Source: Kaistia terrae (GTDB lineage Bacteria; Pseudomonadota; Alphaproteobacteria; Rhizobiales; Kaistiaceae). From it: 64,000 bases of DNA. Shown here piece after piece: positions 34,037-43,245 of the stretch; position 1 is the stretch's first letter, and the number at the start of each line of letters is the position of its first letter. The notes beneath the pieces were generated by a model. That model did not search any database. It was given only the letters and a program-made list of their open reading frames with translations, and was not told the origin of the DNA. Where the stretch lies: NCBI RefSeq assembly GCF_026344005.1, contig NZ_JAPKNH010000004.1:1-64000 (forward strand), in the 5' to 3' direction. A program made the translations under genes and the position numbers.

Positions 34037-36292
34037 CTATTCGACGAATACCGTCACGCGATCCGACCGCCCGGCCGAATCAACCACTGATAGCGTAACA
34101 AATCCCGGCCCGTCCGGTTGCCAGCTTTCGGCGCGGGAAAACGGCGTCTGCGCGATCGGCAGGCCGTTGGCGAACCAGGTGAAGGGCGGCTGGCCGTTGC
34201 GGATCTTGATCATCAACGGCATCGGATCGCCGGCGCGGATGCCGAGATCGACCTGGACGCCATCGGGCGGGAAGGCGATCTGCGGCGTGTCGGGCGCCTT
34301 GTTGGCGAGCGTGTCCGTGCCGCGAAAGCGCTTCAGCGGCGCCGGCAAATCGCCGTTGGACGCAATCAGCGCGCCACGCGGCGCGGGCATCAGCGGGGCG
34401 CGGTCGCCGCCAAGCTTGTCGAAGGCTTCGAACAGCACCGGCGCCGCCGTGCCGATGCCGGAAAGGCCGGAGACTGGCGCGCCATCGGCACGCCCTGCCC
34501 AGACGCCGATCACCGTGCGGCCATCGAAACCGATCGACCAGGCGTCGCGATAGCCATAGGAGGTGCCGGTCTTGTAGGCGATGCGGCCACGCGCGCCGAT
34601 TGTCGGCGGCGGCACGTCGGCGAGGATGTCGGAGACATACCAGGCGGCGAGCGGATCGAGCACCGGCGCGGTATCGGCCGTGGCCACGATCGGCACAGGC
34701 TCGGGATGCAGCGCCACCGGCCGGCCGCCGCGCGCGATCGCCGCATAGACCGAGACGAGGTCGCGCAGCGATATGCCGACGCCGCCGAGGCCGACGGCGA
34801 GGCCGGCGGCCGACATGTCCGGCAGGCGCGGATTGGCCGCGGCGCGCTTCAGCCGCGCAATCAGCCGCGCCGGCCCGACCGCGTCCAGAACCTGCACGGC
34901 CGGCACGTTGAGCGATTGCGTCAGCGCATCGTGGATGGTTACCGTGCCGCGATAAAATCCGTCGAAATTGACTGGGGCGTAGCCGGCAAAGGCGGAGGGC
35001 TTGTCCTCGATCAGGCTTTGCGGATGGGCAAGGCCCTGCTCGAAGGCGAGGCCGTAAATCAGGGGCTTCAGCGTCGAGCCGGGCGAGCGCACCGCTTCCG
35101 TCATGTCGACATAGCCGTTGCGGCCATCATCCATGAAGCCGGCCGAGCCGACCGAGGCGAGGATGTCGCCGGTGACATGGTCGGCAACGAGGATGGCGAC
35201 CGACGTCTTGGCGCCGACTTTGGCCGCACGCGTGCTGGCCAGCGTCTCCAGCTTCGCCTGCAATCGGCCGTCGATGGTGAGCTTTATCACCGGATCGCCC
35301 GGATGCCGCTTTCGCGCTTGATCGCCGAGGTGTGCCGCCAGCATGGGAAACGGCTTTCGCGCTTCGGGAATGCGTTCTGTCTTGGCGGAGGCGGCGGTCT
35401 CCTCGTCGAGCACGCCCGCCGTGACCAACCGGTCGAGCACGCGGTCGCGCGCCGCCTTGGCCGCCTTCGGGTCGCGATCCGGCCGCCGCGCTTCCGGCGA
35501 TTGCGGCAGCGCGACGAGCAGGGCGGCTTCCGCGATGGTCAGCCGGCGCGGCTCCTTGCCGAAATAGGCCAGCGTCGCGGCGCGGATGCCTTCGAGATTG
35601 CCGCCATAGGGCGCCAGCGCCAGGTAGAGCGACAGGATCTGGTTCTTGTCGAGTTTTTGCTCGAGCGCCCGCGCATGGACGATCTGCTTGAGCTTGCTCT
35701 CGGCCTGTCGGGTCGAGCCGCCCTGGACAAGGCGCGCGACCTGCATGGTCAGCGTCGAGCCGCCGGAAACGACATGGCCGTTGCGCAGGATCTGGCCGGC
35801 GGCGCGGCCGAAGGCGCGCCAGTCGACGCCGTGATGCTCGTCGAAGCGGCGATCCTCATAGCCCTTCAGCATGGTGAGGAACATCGGATCGACCTCGCCA
35901 AGCGTCACCGGCAGCCGCCAGCGGCCTTCCGCGATGGTGTAGGGCCGCAGCAGCGTATCGGTGCGATCGACGACGATCTGCGAGGTCGGCACCTTGGCCG
36001 GATCCGGCACCGGCGGCAGCGTCCTGTCGATCTCGGCCAGCACACCGCCAAGCCAGGCATAGGCGAAGAACGCTGCCAGCCCGAGCGACAGCCCGCCAAT
36101 GGCGAAGCGGCGGGGCCAGCCCTTTCTTTCACCTCTCCCTGAGGGAGAGGTCGACGGCGAAGCCGGCGGGTGAGGGGTTACGCCCTCTCCGGTTAGCCCG
36201 TAAACCCTCACCCGGCCCTGCGGGCCGACCTCTCCCTCAGGGAGAGGTGAAGGTTTGCCTCCATTGCTGTCGCTGTCGCGTCCGCCGTTCAT
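34037..36292 (-). CDS. pbpC: Penicillin-binding protein 1C
   Basis: 751 residues from ATG 36292. A cytoplasmic tail, one membrane helix (FAIGGLSLGLAAFFAYAWL), a GT51 glycosyltransferase domain (catalytic Glu in YEDRRFDEHHGVDW, then GGSTLTMQVARL), and a transpeptidase domain with SPGSTLKP, the SLN triad in TQSLNVPA and KTGTSYGYRDAW. The C-terminal 90 residues match the BiPBP_C domain of PBP1C. It builds and crosslinks peptidoglycan and classically partners a bacterial alpha-2-macroglobulin, as here. Residues 15-55 are encoded by a family B palindromic repeat, so the repeat entered the coding sequence at the tail. Confidence 0.93.
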   Translation of the reverse strand: MNGGRDSDSNGGKPSPLPEGEVGPQGRVRVYGLTGEGVTPHPPASPSTSPSGRGERKGWPRRFAIGGLSLGLAAFFAYAWLGGVLAEIDRTLPPVPDPAKVPTSQIVVDRTDTLLRPYTIAEGRWRLPVTLGEVDPMFLTMLKGYEDRRFDEHHGVDWRAFGRAAGQILRNGHVVSGGSTLTMQVARLVQGGSTRQAESKLKQIVHARALEQKLDKNQILSLYLALAPYGGNLEGIRAATLAYFGKEPRRLTIAEAALLVALPQSPEARRPDRDPKAAKAARDRVLDRLVTAGVLDEETAASAKTERIPEARKPFPMLAAHLGDQARKRHPGDPVIKLTIDGRLQAKLETLASTRAAKVGAKTSVAILVADHVTGDILASVGSAGFMDDGRNGYVDMTEAVRSPGSTLKPLIYGLAFEQGLAHPQSLIEDKPSAFAGYAPVNFDGFYRGTVTIHDALTQSLNVPAVQVLDAVGPARLIARLKRAAANPRLPDMSAAGLAVGLGGVGISLRDLVSVYAAIARGGRPVALHPEPVPIVATADTAPVLDPLAAWYVSDILADVPPPTIGARGRIAYKTGTSYGYRDAWSIGFDGRTVIGVWAGRADGAPVSGLSGIGTAAPVLFEAFDKLGGDRAPLMPAPRGALIASNGDLPAPLKRFRGTDTLANKAPDTPQIAFPPDGVQVDLGIRAGDPMPLMIKIRNGQPPFTWFANGLPIAQTPFSRAESWQPDGPGFVTLSVVDSAGRSDRVTVFVE
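36129..36250. repeat. Family B palindromic repeat inside pbpC
   Basis: 25-bp ends, each itself containing CCTCTCCCTGAGGGAGAGG, are perfect inverted repeats of each other. The centre carries GGGTGAGGGGTTACGCCCT and TAAACCCTCACCCGG-type arms. A fuller copy lies at 42147-42308 and a half copy at 50312-50336. This copy is within the pbpC frame. Confidence 0.8.
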
Positions 36293-36330
36293 CGCCGCCG
36301 CCTTTGATGGCTCGGCGCCAATCCCACGCT

Positions 36331-36415
36331 CGCCGTCATCCCCGCGAAAGCGGGGACCCATTCAGCCTGAGGCTTCGGCTGCATGGATCCCGGGTCTTCG
36401 CCCGGGATGACGGCG
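36331..36415. repeat. Family C palindromic repeat between A2M gene and pbpC
   Basis: CGCCGTCATCCC (36331-36342) and GGGATGACGGCG (36404-36415) are perfect inverted ends of an 85-bp element with internal hairpins CCCCGCGAAAGCGGGG and CCCGGGTCTTCGCCCGGG. This is the 'GTCATCCC' type common in alphaproteobacterial intergenic DNA. Confidence 0.75.
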
Positions 36416-36439
36416 CGCGTGGTCATGCGTTTCGTCCGC

Positions 36440-39400
36440 TCACTTCGTCGTCGTCGGTCCGACGATCTCGACCGAGCCGGTGTCGGTATGAGCCTGGCGG
36501 TCGGGGTCGTACATGTCTTCGACGGTTGCTGCCGGATGCACGAACTGGCCCGGCGACACGGCGCGCACGCCATAAGCGACCGAGAACTCCAGCGGATCGC
36601 CGGCCGAGCGGGTCACCGCCGCGACGAAGCGGTCGGTGCGGGCCTCGGTGTGGGCGACATTGGTCTCGACCTTCAGCCACTCATAGGAGGCCGTATCGCC
36701 CGAGCGCGAGATGTTGGGGTTCTCGATCTCGAAGCCGGCGGGCAACGGATCGACCACCATCAGCCGTCCGAAACGCTGCTTGTCGGCCAGCACCCGCAGC
36801 ACCACCACCAGCCGGTCGTTCTGGCCGACCGTCGTCGGGTCCGCCTCGCTGCCATCGGTGTTGAAATAGCTGCGGGTGATGGTGAAGCCCTCGCCGCCGG
36901 CCGGCTCCGGCGTCGCCGGGATGCCGGTCAGCGTCAGGGCGGCATCGAGCGCCACCTTGCTGGTGTTTTCCACCACCAGCGGACGCGGCGACACGTCGGA
37001 ACCAAGCAGCTTGCGATAGAGCGGCACGTCGGCATGGTTGCCGTCGACCTCGATCGAAGCCTGCTTCAGGTCCGACATCATCGCGGCCGCCGCCATCAGC
37101 ATCCAGCCCTGCTCCTGGGTCGAGATGTAGCGGCGGTTGTCGCGGGTGGTGGCGACGTCGTCGACCAGCGTCTTCAGGTTGGCGTCCTTGTCGCCGCTTT
37201 CGGCGACGAGCGTCAGCACGGCGGCCTGGTCGCGCAGGGTCGAGCCGTAATCCTCGCGGCCGACGAGCAGCGGGCCGTAGCCGCGCTGCAGATTTTCGAT
37301 CGCGACCTTGAGCACCGAGCCGGAGCGAGCCTTGTCGCCGTAAAGGGCGAGGGCCGCGCCGATCTGGGCCTGCGCCAGCGGGGTTGCGAAGTTGTTGAGC
37401 TTCGATTCCGCGTAATAGCGCAGATCGCCGATCGCCGCCTTGCCGTTGCGGGCCAGCACATAGAGCGAATAGGCGATCGCCTCGCCACCCTTGTCGAAGT
37501 CCTGGGCGTAACCGACCTTGTTGGAGAGGTTGTCGAGCGCGTTGTTGAACGCGATCTCCGGCACCAGGTAGCCGGCCGCCTTGGCGCGGGTCAGGAAGTC
37601 GGTGACATAGGCATCGAGCCAGAGATCCTCATAGCCAGGGCCCCAGAGGCCGAAGGAGCCGGCCGAGGACTGGTTATCGAGCACCTTGCCGATCGAATCC
37701 TGCAGGCGCTTGCGAAGCTCGCTGTCCTGCGCGATGCCGATCGTCGCCGCCACCTGGTTCAGATAGAGCAGCGGCATGGCCTTCGAGGTGATCTGCTCGG
37801 TGCAGCCATAGGGGTAGCGATCGAGCGAGGCGAGGATCGCCGCGACGTCGAGCTTGGCCGAGCCGCCAATGGCGAGCGTGGCGCTGGTGGTGCCCGGCAC
37901 GAATTCCGCGAAGGCGTATTCGTCGACGGTCAGCTTGTTGCCGGGCGCGAGCGAGATCAGTGAACGGCGCGAGACCGGCTGACCGGCCGGGCGGATGCCC
38001 AGCATGTAGGTGCGGTCGAAGGTCTGGCCGTTCTCCGGGCTCGCCAGGCTGACGGTGATCTGGTGATCGCCAATGTCCACCGCCTTGATCGGCAGCGCGA
38101 TCGTGGCGCGGCCGGCCTTTTCCAGGCGAACCTGCTTGTCGGCATCACCGGGGTCCATGGCGAGGCCGGGGGCATCGACGGTCAGTTGGTAATCGCCGGC
38201 CGGGCCTTCGACATTGTTGATCTCGACCTGGATGCGGCTCTGGTCGTCGGGCGTCATGAAGCGCGGCAAACTTGCCATCACCACGACCGGATCGCGGATG
38301 ATGACTTCCTTCTCGGCATGGCCGATGCCTTCCTTCGACCAGGCCATCGCCATGACGCGGACCGAGCCGTTGAAATCGGGCACGTCGAAGGTGATCGTCG
38401 CCTTGCCGTTCTCGTCGACCTTCACCACGCCGGAATAATAGGCGATCAGCTTCTCGGTCGGCGGAACCGACTTCAGGCCCGGCGCGCCGCCGTCGCCGCC
38501 GGAGCGGAGACGGCCGGGGACGCCCTGCATGCGGTCGATCAGCAGGCCGTAGAGGTCGCGGATCTCCATGCCGAGCCGCCGCTGGCTGAAATACCAGCCG
38601 TCCGGATCGGGCGTCTTGAACTGGGTCAGGTTGAGAATGCCGATATCGACGGCCGCCACCGTGACATAGGCGTCCTCGCCCTTCTTCAGATTGGCGAGCG
38701 TGACGGGGATGGTGAGCGGACCGCGCGGCCGGATCTGGTCCTCGGGGTCGAGCTGGACGTCAATCCGGCGATCGGCCGGATCGACCGGCACCCAGGCGAG
38801 GCCGAGCGCGCGCGTCGGCATCCGCTTGGCCTGAACGTCCATCGGCCGGAACAGAGTCGCCGTCACATAGGCGCCCGGACCCCAATTGGCCGTCACGGGC
38901 AGGTCGACGGTCGTGCCACCCTCTGGAACCTCGACCGTCTTCATGTCGATGACGCGGTCGTCGATCACCATGATCTGGGCGATGCCGGGGAAGCGCGGAT
39001 CGAGACGGAGCTTGGCCGTGTCGCCAGGCTTATAGTTCTTCTGGTCAAGCGAGACGGTCAGCATGTCCGGCGTCTCGGAGGCGGCCGAGGCGTCGACATA
39101 CCAGCCGGCGTCGAAACCATAGCTCGACGAGGTCGGTGCCTCACCGGCGAGCGCGACCGTCAGGCGGAAGCGGCCCCAGTTGACCTTGCCCTCGATGGCG
39201 GCGGGCTTGGAGGCGTCGAGATCGACCGTGCCATTGGCGACGCGGGTCGCCGTGGTGATCGCTTCATACTTCCAGGAGCCGTCGCGGCGATACCACTGGT
39301 AGTTCGTGTCGAGCTTCTCGATCTGCCAGGTCGCGCCCTTGGCGTCGATGCGCTTGCCGTCCGGGCCGATGGCGATCAGCTCGAAGCTGGCCGCGGCGCC

Positions 39401-41974
39401 TTCCGAGACGCTGCCGTCGAAATTCGGCTTGATGCCGATATGCGGCTTGTTGCCATTGGCCGGCAGGGTCAGGCGGCGCTCGACGGCGCGGCCATTGGTG
39501 TCGGTGACGCGGACGACGATTTCGGCGTTGAAGAGCTTGGTCGTTTCGGGAAGCGTGGGCACGGTGGCGTCGAAATTCGCCTCGCCGGCATCGTCTGTGA
39601 CGGCGCTGGCGCCGAGCGAATCGCGCACGCTTTCGACCGGGTCGTCAGATAGGCCGAACGAAAAGCCGGGATAGTCCGGGCTGGTGCTGGTCGGCGTTGC
39701 GATGATGTCGCCGTCGACGCCGAGGCCGATCGCCGTTGCGCCATAGAGATATTTGGCGGTCAGCTGGATCGGGAAGGTACCGCCGGAGATCAGCCGTTCG
39801 GCCGTCGTCTTCAGCTCGAAGGCGATCCGCTCGGGCTCGAAATCATCGATCAGCGCCGAGATTTCGGTCAGCGCCGCGCCATCCGGATCGGCATAGAGCT
39901 GGAAGCGCCAGGCGCCGCGCTGGGCGCCATCGGGGATCGCCACGTCATGGCTGTAGCCGCCCTGGCCCTCTTCGGTGAGCTGGGTGCGCAGGAATTCGAC
40001 GCCATCCGGGCGATCGACGACCAGCGTCAGCGGCAGGCCATTGACGGCCTTCGCCTGTGCGTCGCGCAGCAGCGCCGTCAGATGCACCGTCTCGCCGGGG
40101 CGATAGATGCCGCGTTCGGAGGTGAAGAAGGTGTCGAGCGGGCCGGGGGCCGGGCGCCCGTCGACGCCACGATCGGTCAGGTCGAAGGCGGTCTTCTTCA
40201 TGTCGAGGAAGGCGTAGTCGCCGGCCGCCGTCTGGGCGACCAGCAATTGGGGCGCCATGCCGCCAATGCCGCGCGCCAGCCCCGGTTCGAAGCGGACATA
40301 GCCATCGGCATTGGTGGTCGCCTCGCCCAGCACCTCGTCATTGGTGGCGACGAGCTTGACCTTCACGCCGGCCAGCGCCTGCGCCGTATTGAGCGAGCGG
40401 ATGACGGCATGGACGCCGTCATTGCCGGAAAGCGCCGACAGGCCGAGGTCGGAAACGATGAACCACTGCGTGGCGAGCGAGGAATCGTAGCCGCCATCGT
40501 TGGAGCCCTTAGTCGCGGCCTTGGCGGTGATGACATAGACGCCCGGTTCGATCGTCTTGACCGCATCGCCGATCGGGATCGCGGTCGTGATGTTCTCGTT
40601 CAGTTTCTTGGCGCCGACCTCGATCTGGCCCTTCCAGACGGAGGTGCCCGACGTGTTGGCGATCTGGCTGGCCGAATAGCTGTCGAGCTGGCGCAGGAAA
40701 TTGCCATCGCGGACCGCGATCGCGATCGAGCGGTCGCCAATGCGATAGACCTCGGCGTCGATCAGGTCGGTGTTGATTGAGTCGATCGGGATCGAGGCGC
40801 CCTGGCCGGCGGGCAGCACATAGGCGTTGCCGGCAAAGCCGACCCAGGGGGCGCGGTCGCGGATATAGCTGGAGACGGAAGCCGTCTGCGCCAGCTTCTC
40901 GCCATCGGCAGACGGCAGGCCGGCGCGGAAGCGCATGGTGTAGCGCTGGCCGTGCTTCAGTCCGTCGATGCAGATCTGGCTGTCCTGCGGCTCGACCGCG
41001 AGGCCCTTGCCGCCCTCGACGACGACATAGTCGGAGAGCGTCGCATCGGATACCGGCAGCGGATCCGAGAAGACGACGCACATGCGCGGCGAGGCGGCAT
41101 CGGCATCGACCGTGTTGGAGACGACGCGGAACCCGCGCTCGGCGATCAGCTTGTCGTAAGCGGCGCGGAACTGCGGATCCTGCTTGTATTCGAGGCTGAG
41201 GCGATAGGACTTGATCGCTTCCTTCCACATCTCGCGCCGTTCGAGCGAATGGGCGAGCAGGGCGAGCGACAGCGCCTGGTCGCCGGCGCCATCGGCGCGC
41301 AGATAGGCGTTGATGGCGGCCGACGTCGCGGCAGCCAGCACGTCGCGGCGCTGCGAATAGTCGTCCGGATTGCGCTTCAACAGGCCGAGCGCGAATTCGC
41401 GCCAGATGCCGGAATCATCGGGCGCGATCGCCAGCATGGCGCCGAGATCGCGCTCCAGTTCCGTCGTGTTGCCATTCGCCCGCGCCCGGTCGGCACCCTG
41501 GCGGATCGTGTCATAGCCAATGCCATGCGAGGGATAGTCGCGGGCCAGCGTATTGAGCTGCGCCTTCGCATTCTCGAAAGGCGAGGGCCCGAGGAAGGTC
41601 AGTTCCTCGATGCGCTTTTCCTGGGTCGTCTTGTCGATCGACTTGGCGACGATGATGCGGCCGGCCGTGGCGCCCGGGGCGACGGCGAGACTGCCGAAAT
41701 CGCTCTTCAGGAAGCACCACGTCGCCTTGGTATTGTAGGTGAAGGCCTTGCAGGACTGGTCGTCGACGCAGGCGGTCGCGCAGGCCTTCTGGTCGATGTC
41801 CTTCAGCGTCTGCAGGTCGAAGCCGGGATAGTCGGCGTCGCGGCTGATGATGACGCGCCGCGGGCCGTCATCCTGCGCCTGCGCTGGAGACGCCATGCCG
41901 CCGAGGGAAAGCGCCAGGCCGAAAGCCAGCCCCAGCAATCGGCTCGCACCGCGAAGTCCGCCCATAGCGCGCAT
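36440..41974 (-). CDS. Bacterial alpha-2-macroglobulin with thioester motif
   Basis: 1844 residues from ATG 41974, with GGGAG upstream. A signal peptide (MRAMGGLRGASRLLGLAFGL ... AQA) is followed by a Cys-rich PAN/Apple-like domain (about residues 45-115, KACATACVDDQSCKAFTYNT), then macroglobulin domains, the A2M core and the thioester motif YGCTEQ with Cys1391. The C-terminal half contains the alpha-alpha toroid around the thioester. Such proteins trap attacking proteases in the periplasm and work with PBP1C on cell-wall repair; pbpC lies directly downstream on the same strand, 147 bp away. I see no lipobox, so it is probably soluble or signal-anchored. Confidence 0.93.
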   Translation of the reverse strand: MRAMGGLRGASRLLGLAFGLALSLGGMASPAQAQDDGPRRVIISRDADYPGFDLQTLKDIDQKACATACVDDQSCKAFTYNTKATWCFLKSDFGSLAVAPGATAGRIIVAKSIDKTTQEKRIEELTFLGPSPFENAKAQLNTLARDYPSHGIGYDTIRQGADRARANGNTTELERDLGAMLAIAPDDSGIWREFALGLLKRNPDDYSQRRDVLAAATSAAINAYLRADGAGDQALSLALLAHSLERREMWKEAIKSYRLSLEYKQDPQFRAAYDKLIAERGFRVVSNTVDADAASPRMCVVFSDPLPVSDATLSDYVVVEGGKGLAVEPQDSQICIDGLKHGQRYTMRFRAGLPSADGEKLAQTASVSSYIRDRAPWVGFAGNAYVLPAGQGASIPIDSINTDLIDAEVYRIGDRSIAIAVRDGNFLRQLDSYSASQIANTSGTSVWKGQIEVGAKKLNENITTAIPIGDAVKTIEPGVYVITAKAATKGSNDGGYDSSLATQWFIVSDLGLSALSGNDGVHAVIRSLNTAQALAGVKVKLVATNDEVLGEATTNADGYVRFEPGLARGIGGMAPQLLVAQTAAGDYAFLDMKKTAFDLTDRGVDGRPAPGPLDTFFTSERGIYRPGETVHLTALLRDAQAKAVNGLPLTLVVDRPDGVEFLRTQLTEEGQGGYSHDVAIPDGAQRGAWRFQLYADPDGAALTEISALIDDFEPERIAFELKTTAERLISGGTFPIQLTAKYLYGATAIGLGVDGDIIATPTSTSPDYPGFSFGLSDDPVESVRDSLGASAVTDDAGEANFDATVPTLPETTKLFNAEIVVRVTDTNGRAVERRLTLPANGNKPHIGIKPNFDGSVSEGAAASFELIAIGPDGKRIDAKGATWQIEKLDTNYQWYRRDGSWKYEAITTATRVANGTVDLDASKPAAIEGKVNWGRFRLTVALAGEAPTSSSYGFDAGWYVDASAASETPDMLTVSLDQKNYKPGDTAKLRLDPRFPGIAQIMVIDDRVIDMKTVEVPEGGTTVDLPVTANWGPGAYVTATLFRPMDVQAKRMPTRALGLAWVPVDPADRRIDVQLDPEDQIRPRGPLTIPVTLANLKKGEDAYVTVAAVDIGILNLTQFKTPDPDGWYFSQRRLGMEIRDLYGLLIDRMQGVPGRLRSGGDGGAPGLKSVPPTEKLIAYYSGVVKVDENGKATITFDVPDFNGSVRVMAMAWSKEGIGHAEKEVIIRDPVVVMASLPRFMTPDDQSRIQVEINNVEGPAGDYQLTVDAPGLAMDPGDADKQVRLEKAGRATIALPIKAVDIGDHQITVSLASPENGQTFDRTYMLGIRPAGQPVSRRSLISLAPGNKLTVDEYAFAEFVPGTTSATLAIGGSAKLDVAAILASLDRYPYGCTEQITSKAMPLLYLNQVAATIGIAQDSELRKRLQDSIGKVLDNQSSAGSFGLWGPGYEDLWLDAYVTDFLTRAKAAGYLVPEIAFNNALDNLSNKVGYAQDFDKGGEAIAYSLYVLARNGKAAIGDLRYYAESKLNNFATPLAQAQIGAALALYGDKARSGSVLKVAIENLQRGYGPLLVGREDYGSTLRDQAAVLTLVAESGDKDANLKTLVDDVATTRDNRRYISTQEQGWMLMAAAAMMSDLKQASIEVDGNHADVPLYRKLLGSDVSPRPLVVENTSKVALDAALTLTGIPATPEPAGGEGFTITRSYFNTDGSEADPTTVGQNDRLVVVLRVLADKQRFGRLMVVDPLPAGFEIENPNISRSGDTASYEWLKVETNVAHTEARTDRFVAAVTRSAGDPLEFSVAYGVRAVSPGQFVHPAATVEDMYDPDRQAHTDTGSVEIVGPTTTK

Positions 41975-42146
41975 GTCTCTCTCCCGAACGCCGTCTTCAC
42001 CAAGCGGCGCAGTCTAGGCGTCGGAAGCCTTCAGGTAAAGCTGCGCTGGCAAGTTGGTTGTGCAGCTAAGTATTTAGAATTGAACGGAAATAATTCGCAA
42101 CTGGCGTGTCTGTGATAGGCGTCACAGGAGCAGCGTGCGTGCTTCT

Positions 42147-42308
42147 TCACCTCTCCCTGAGGGAGAGGTCGACGCCCAACGGGCGGCGGGTGAGGGTTTA
42201 CGCCCTGGCAAGCGTCATTCGGAATTCCGATGATAGGGGATCTATTCGGATGGTTCCCTAAACCCTCACCCGGAGCTTCGCTCCGACCTCTCCCTCAGGG
42301 AGAGGTGA
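42147..42308. repeat. Family B palindromic repeat, long copy
   Basis: The same inverted ends as at 36129-36250, with about 40 bp of extra central sequence containing the AATTCCGA / TATTCGGA region. It lies between the A2M gene and the response regulator gene, both read leftward. Confidence 0.75.
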
Positions 42309-42321
42309 CAGTACAGTCTCG

Positions 42322-43245
42322 CTATCCCTCGCCAAGCGCCGTCAGCGCGCTGATGGCGGCGGAGGCGCGGTTTTCGACGCCGAGCTTCTGATAGACCTGC
42401 TCCAAATGCTTGTTCACCGTGCGCGGCGACAGGCCGAGGATCTCGGCGATGTCGCGGTTGGATTTTCCGCGCGCGATCCAGAGCAGCACCTCCGCCTCGC
42501 GCTGGGTGACCGTGAACTGCTTGCGCAGCGTCGCTTCCTGGCCGCTGTCGTCGTCGCTCGACAGGCGGAACAGGAATTCGTCCTCGCCGGTCTTGCCGAC
42601 AAAGGCGAGCTGCAATTGCCTGCCCCCCTCGACGGTGATCGGGCCGGGCGGGGCGAGGCCGCCGCGCTGGCCGGCCGAGATGCGCAGCCAGATCTTGACG
42701 CTTTCGGGCAGGTGGATGGTGCCATCGCGGTTCGGCAGCGTCGTCTCCAGCAGCTTTACCGCCTGCGGCGTGCACCAGCGGATCTCGCCCTCGCGGTTGG
42801 TGGCAAGCAAATAGCGGCCGGCGGTATCGAGCGCCATCCGCGCGCTCTGCGCCGTGCGGGCATTGGCGAGATGGACGCGGATGCGGGCGAGCAACACGTC
42901 GAGGATGATCGGCTTGGTCACATAGTCGACGCCGCCGGCCTCCAATCCCTCCAGCACATGCTCCGTCTCCGACAGGCCGGTCATGAAGATAACCGGCACA
43001 TGGGCCAGCGCCGCATTGGCCTTCAGCCGCCGGCAGGCCTCAAAGCCATCCATGCCGGGCATGACGGCGTCCATCAGCACGATGTCGGGCGTGATCCGAT
43101 CGACCAGGCCGAGCGCGCGGGCGCCCGAGGTGGCGACGAGCACGGTGGCGCCGGAGCGTTCCAGCGCCTCGGTGAGGAAACTCAGCGTCTCGGGCGAATC
43201 GTCGACGACGAGGACGATGTCGCGGGCGTGCGCCGTCTCAGTCAT
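42322..43245 (-). CDS. LuxR-type response regulator
   Basis: 307 residues from ATG 43245, overlapping the kinase gene by eight bases. Receiver domain with the acidic pair VVDDSPET, phospho-acceptor Asp59 (IVLMDAVMPGMDG), FMTGLS and KPI. A middle section of about 110 residues resembles a PAS-like sensing fold (ALDTAGRYLLATNREGEIRW). The C-terminal LuxR helix-turn-helix is FTVTQREAEVLLWIARGKSN followed by RTVNKHLEQVYQKLGVENRA. It is the partner of the next-encoded hybrid kinase and, by position, a candidate activator of the urtABCDE operon. Confidence 0.9.
   Translation of the reverse strand: MTETAHARDIVLVVDDSPETLSFLTEALERSGATVLVATSGARALGLVDRITPDIVLMDAVMPGMDGFEACRRLKANAALAHVPVIFMTGLSETEHVLEGLEAGGVDYVTKPIILDVLLARIRVHLANARTAQSARMALDTAGRYLLATNREGEIRWCTPQAVKLLETTLPNRDGTIHLPESVKIWLRISAGQRGGLAPPGPITVEGGRQLQLAFVGKTGEDEFLFRLSSDDDSGQEATLRKQFTVTQREAEVLLWIARGKSNRDIAEILGLSPRTVNKHLEQVYQKLGVENRASAAISALTALGEG

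Noticed and set aside
34118-36142. 674-codon plus-strand open frame
   Set aside because: Shadow of pbpC, which has all expected catalytic motifs on the other strand.
38063-39652. 529-codon plus-strand open frame
   Set aside because: Shadow of the alpha-2-macroglobulin gene, Arg/Asp/Gly-rich without domains.
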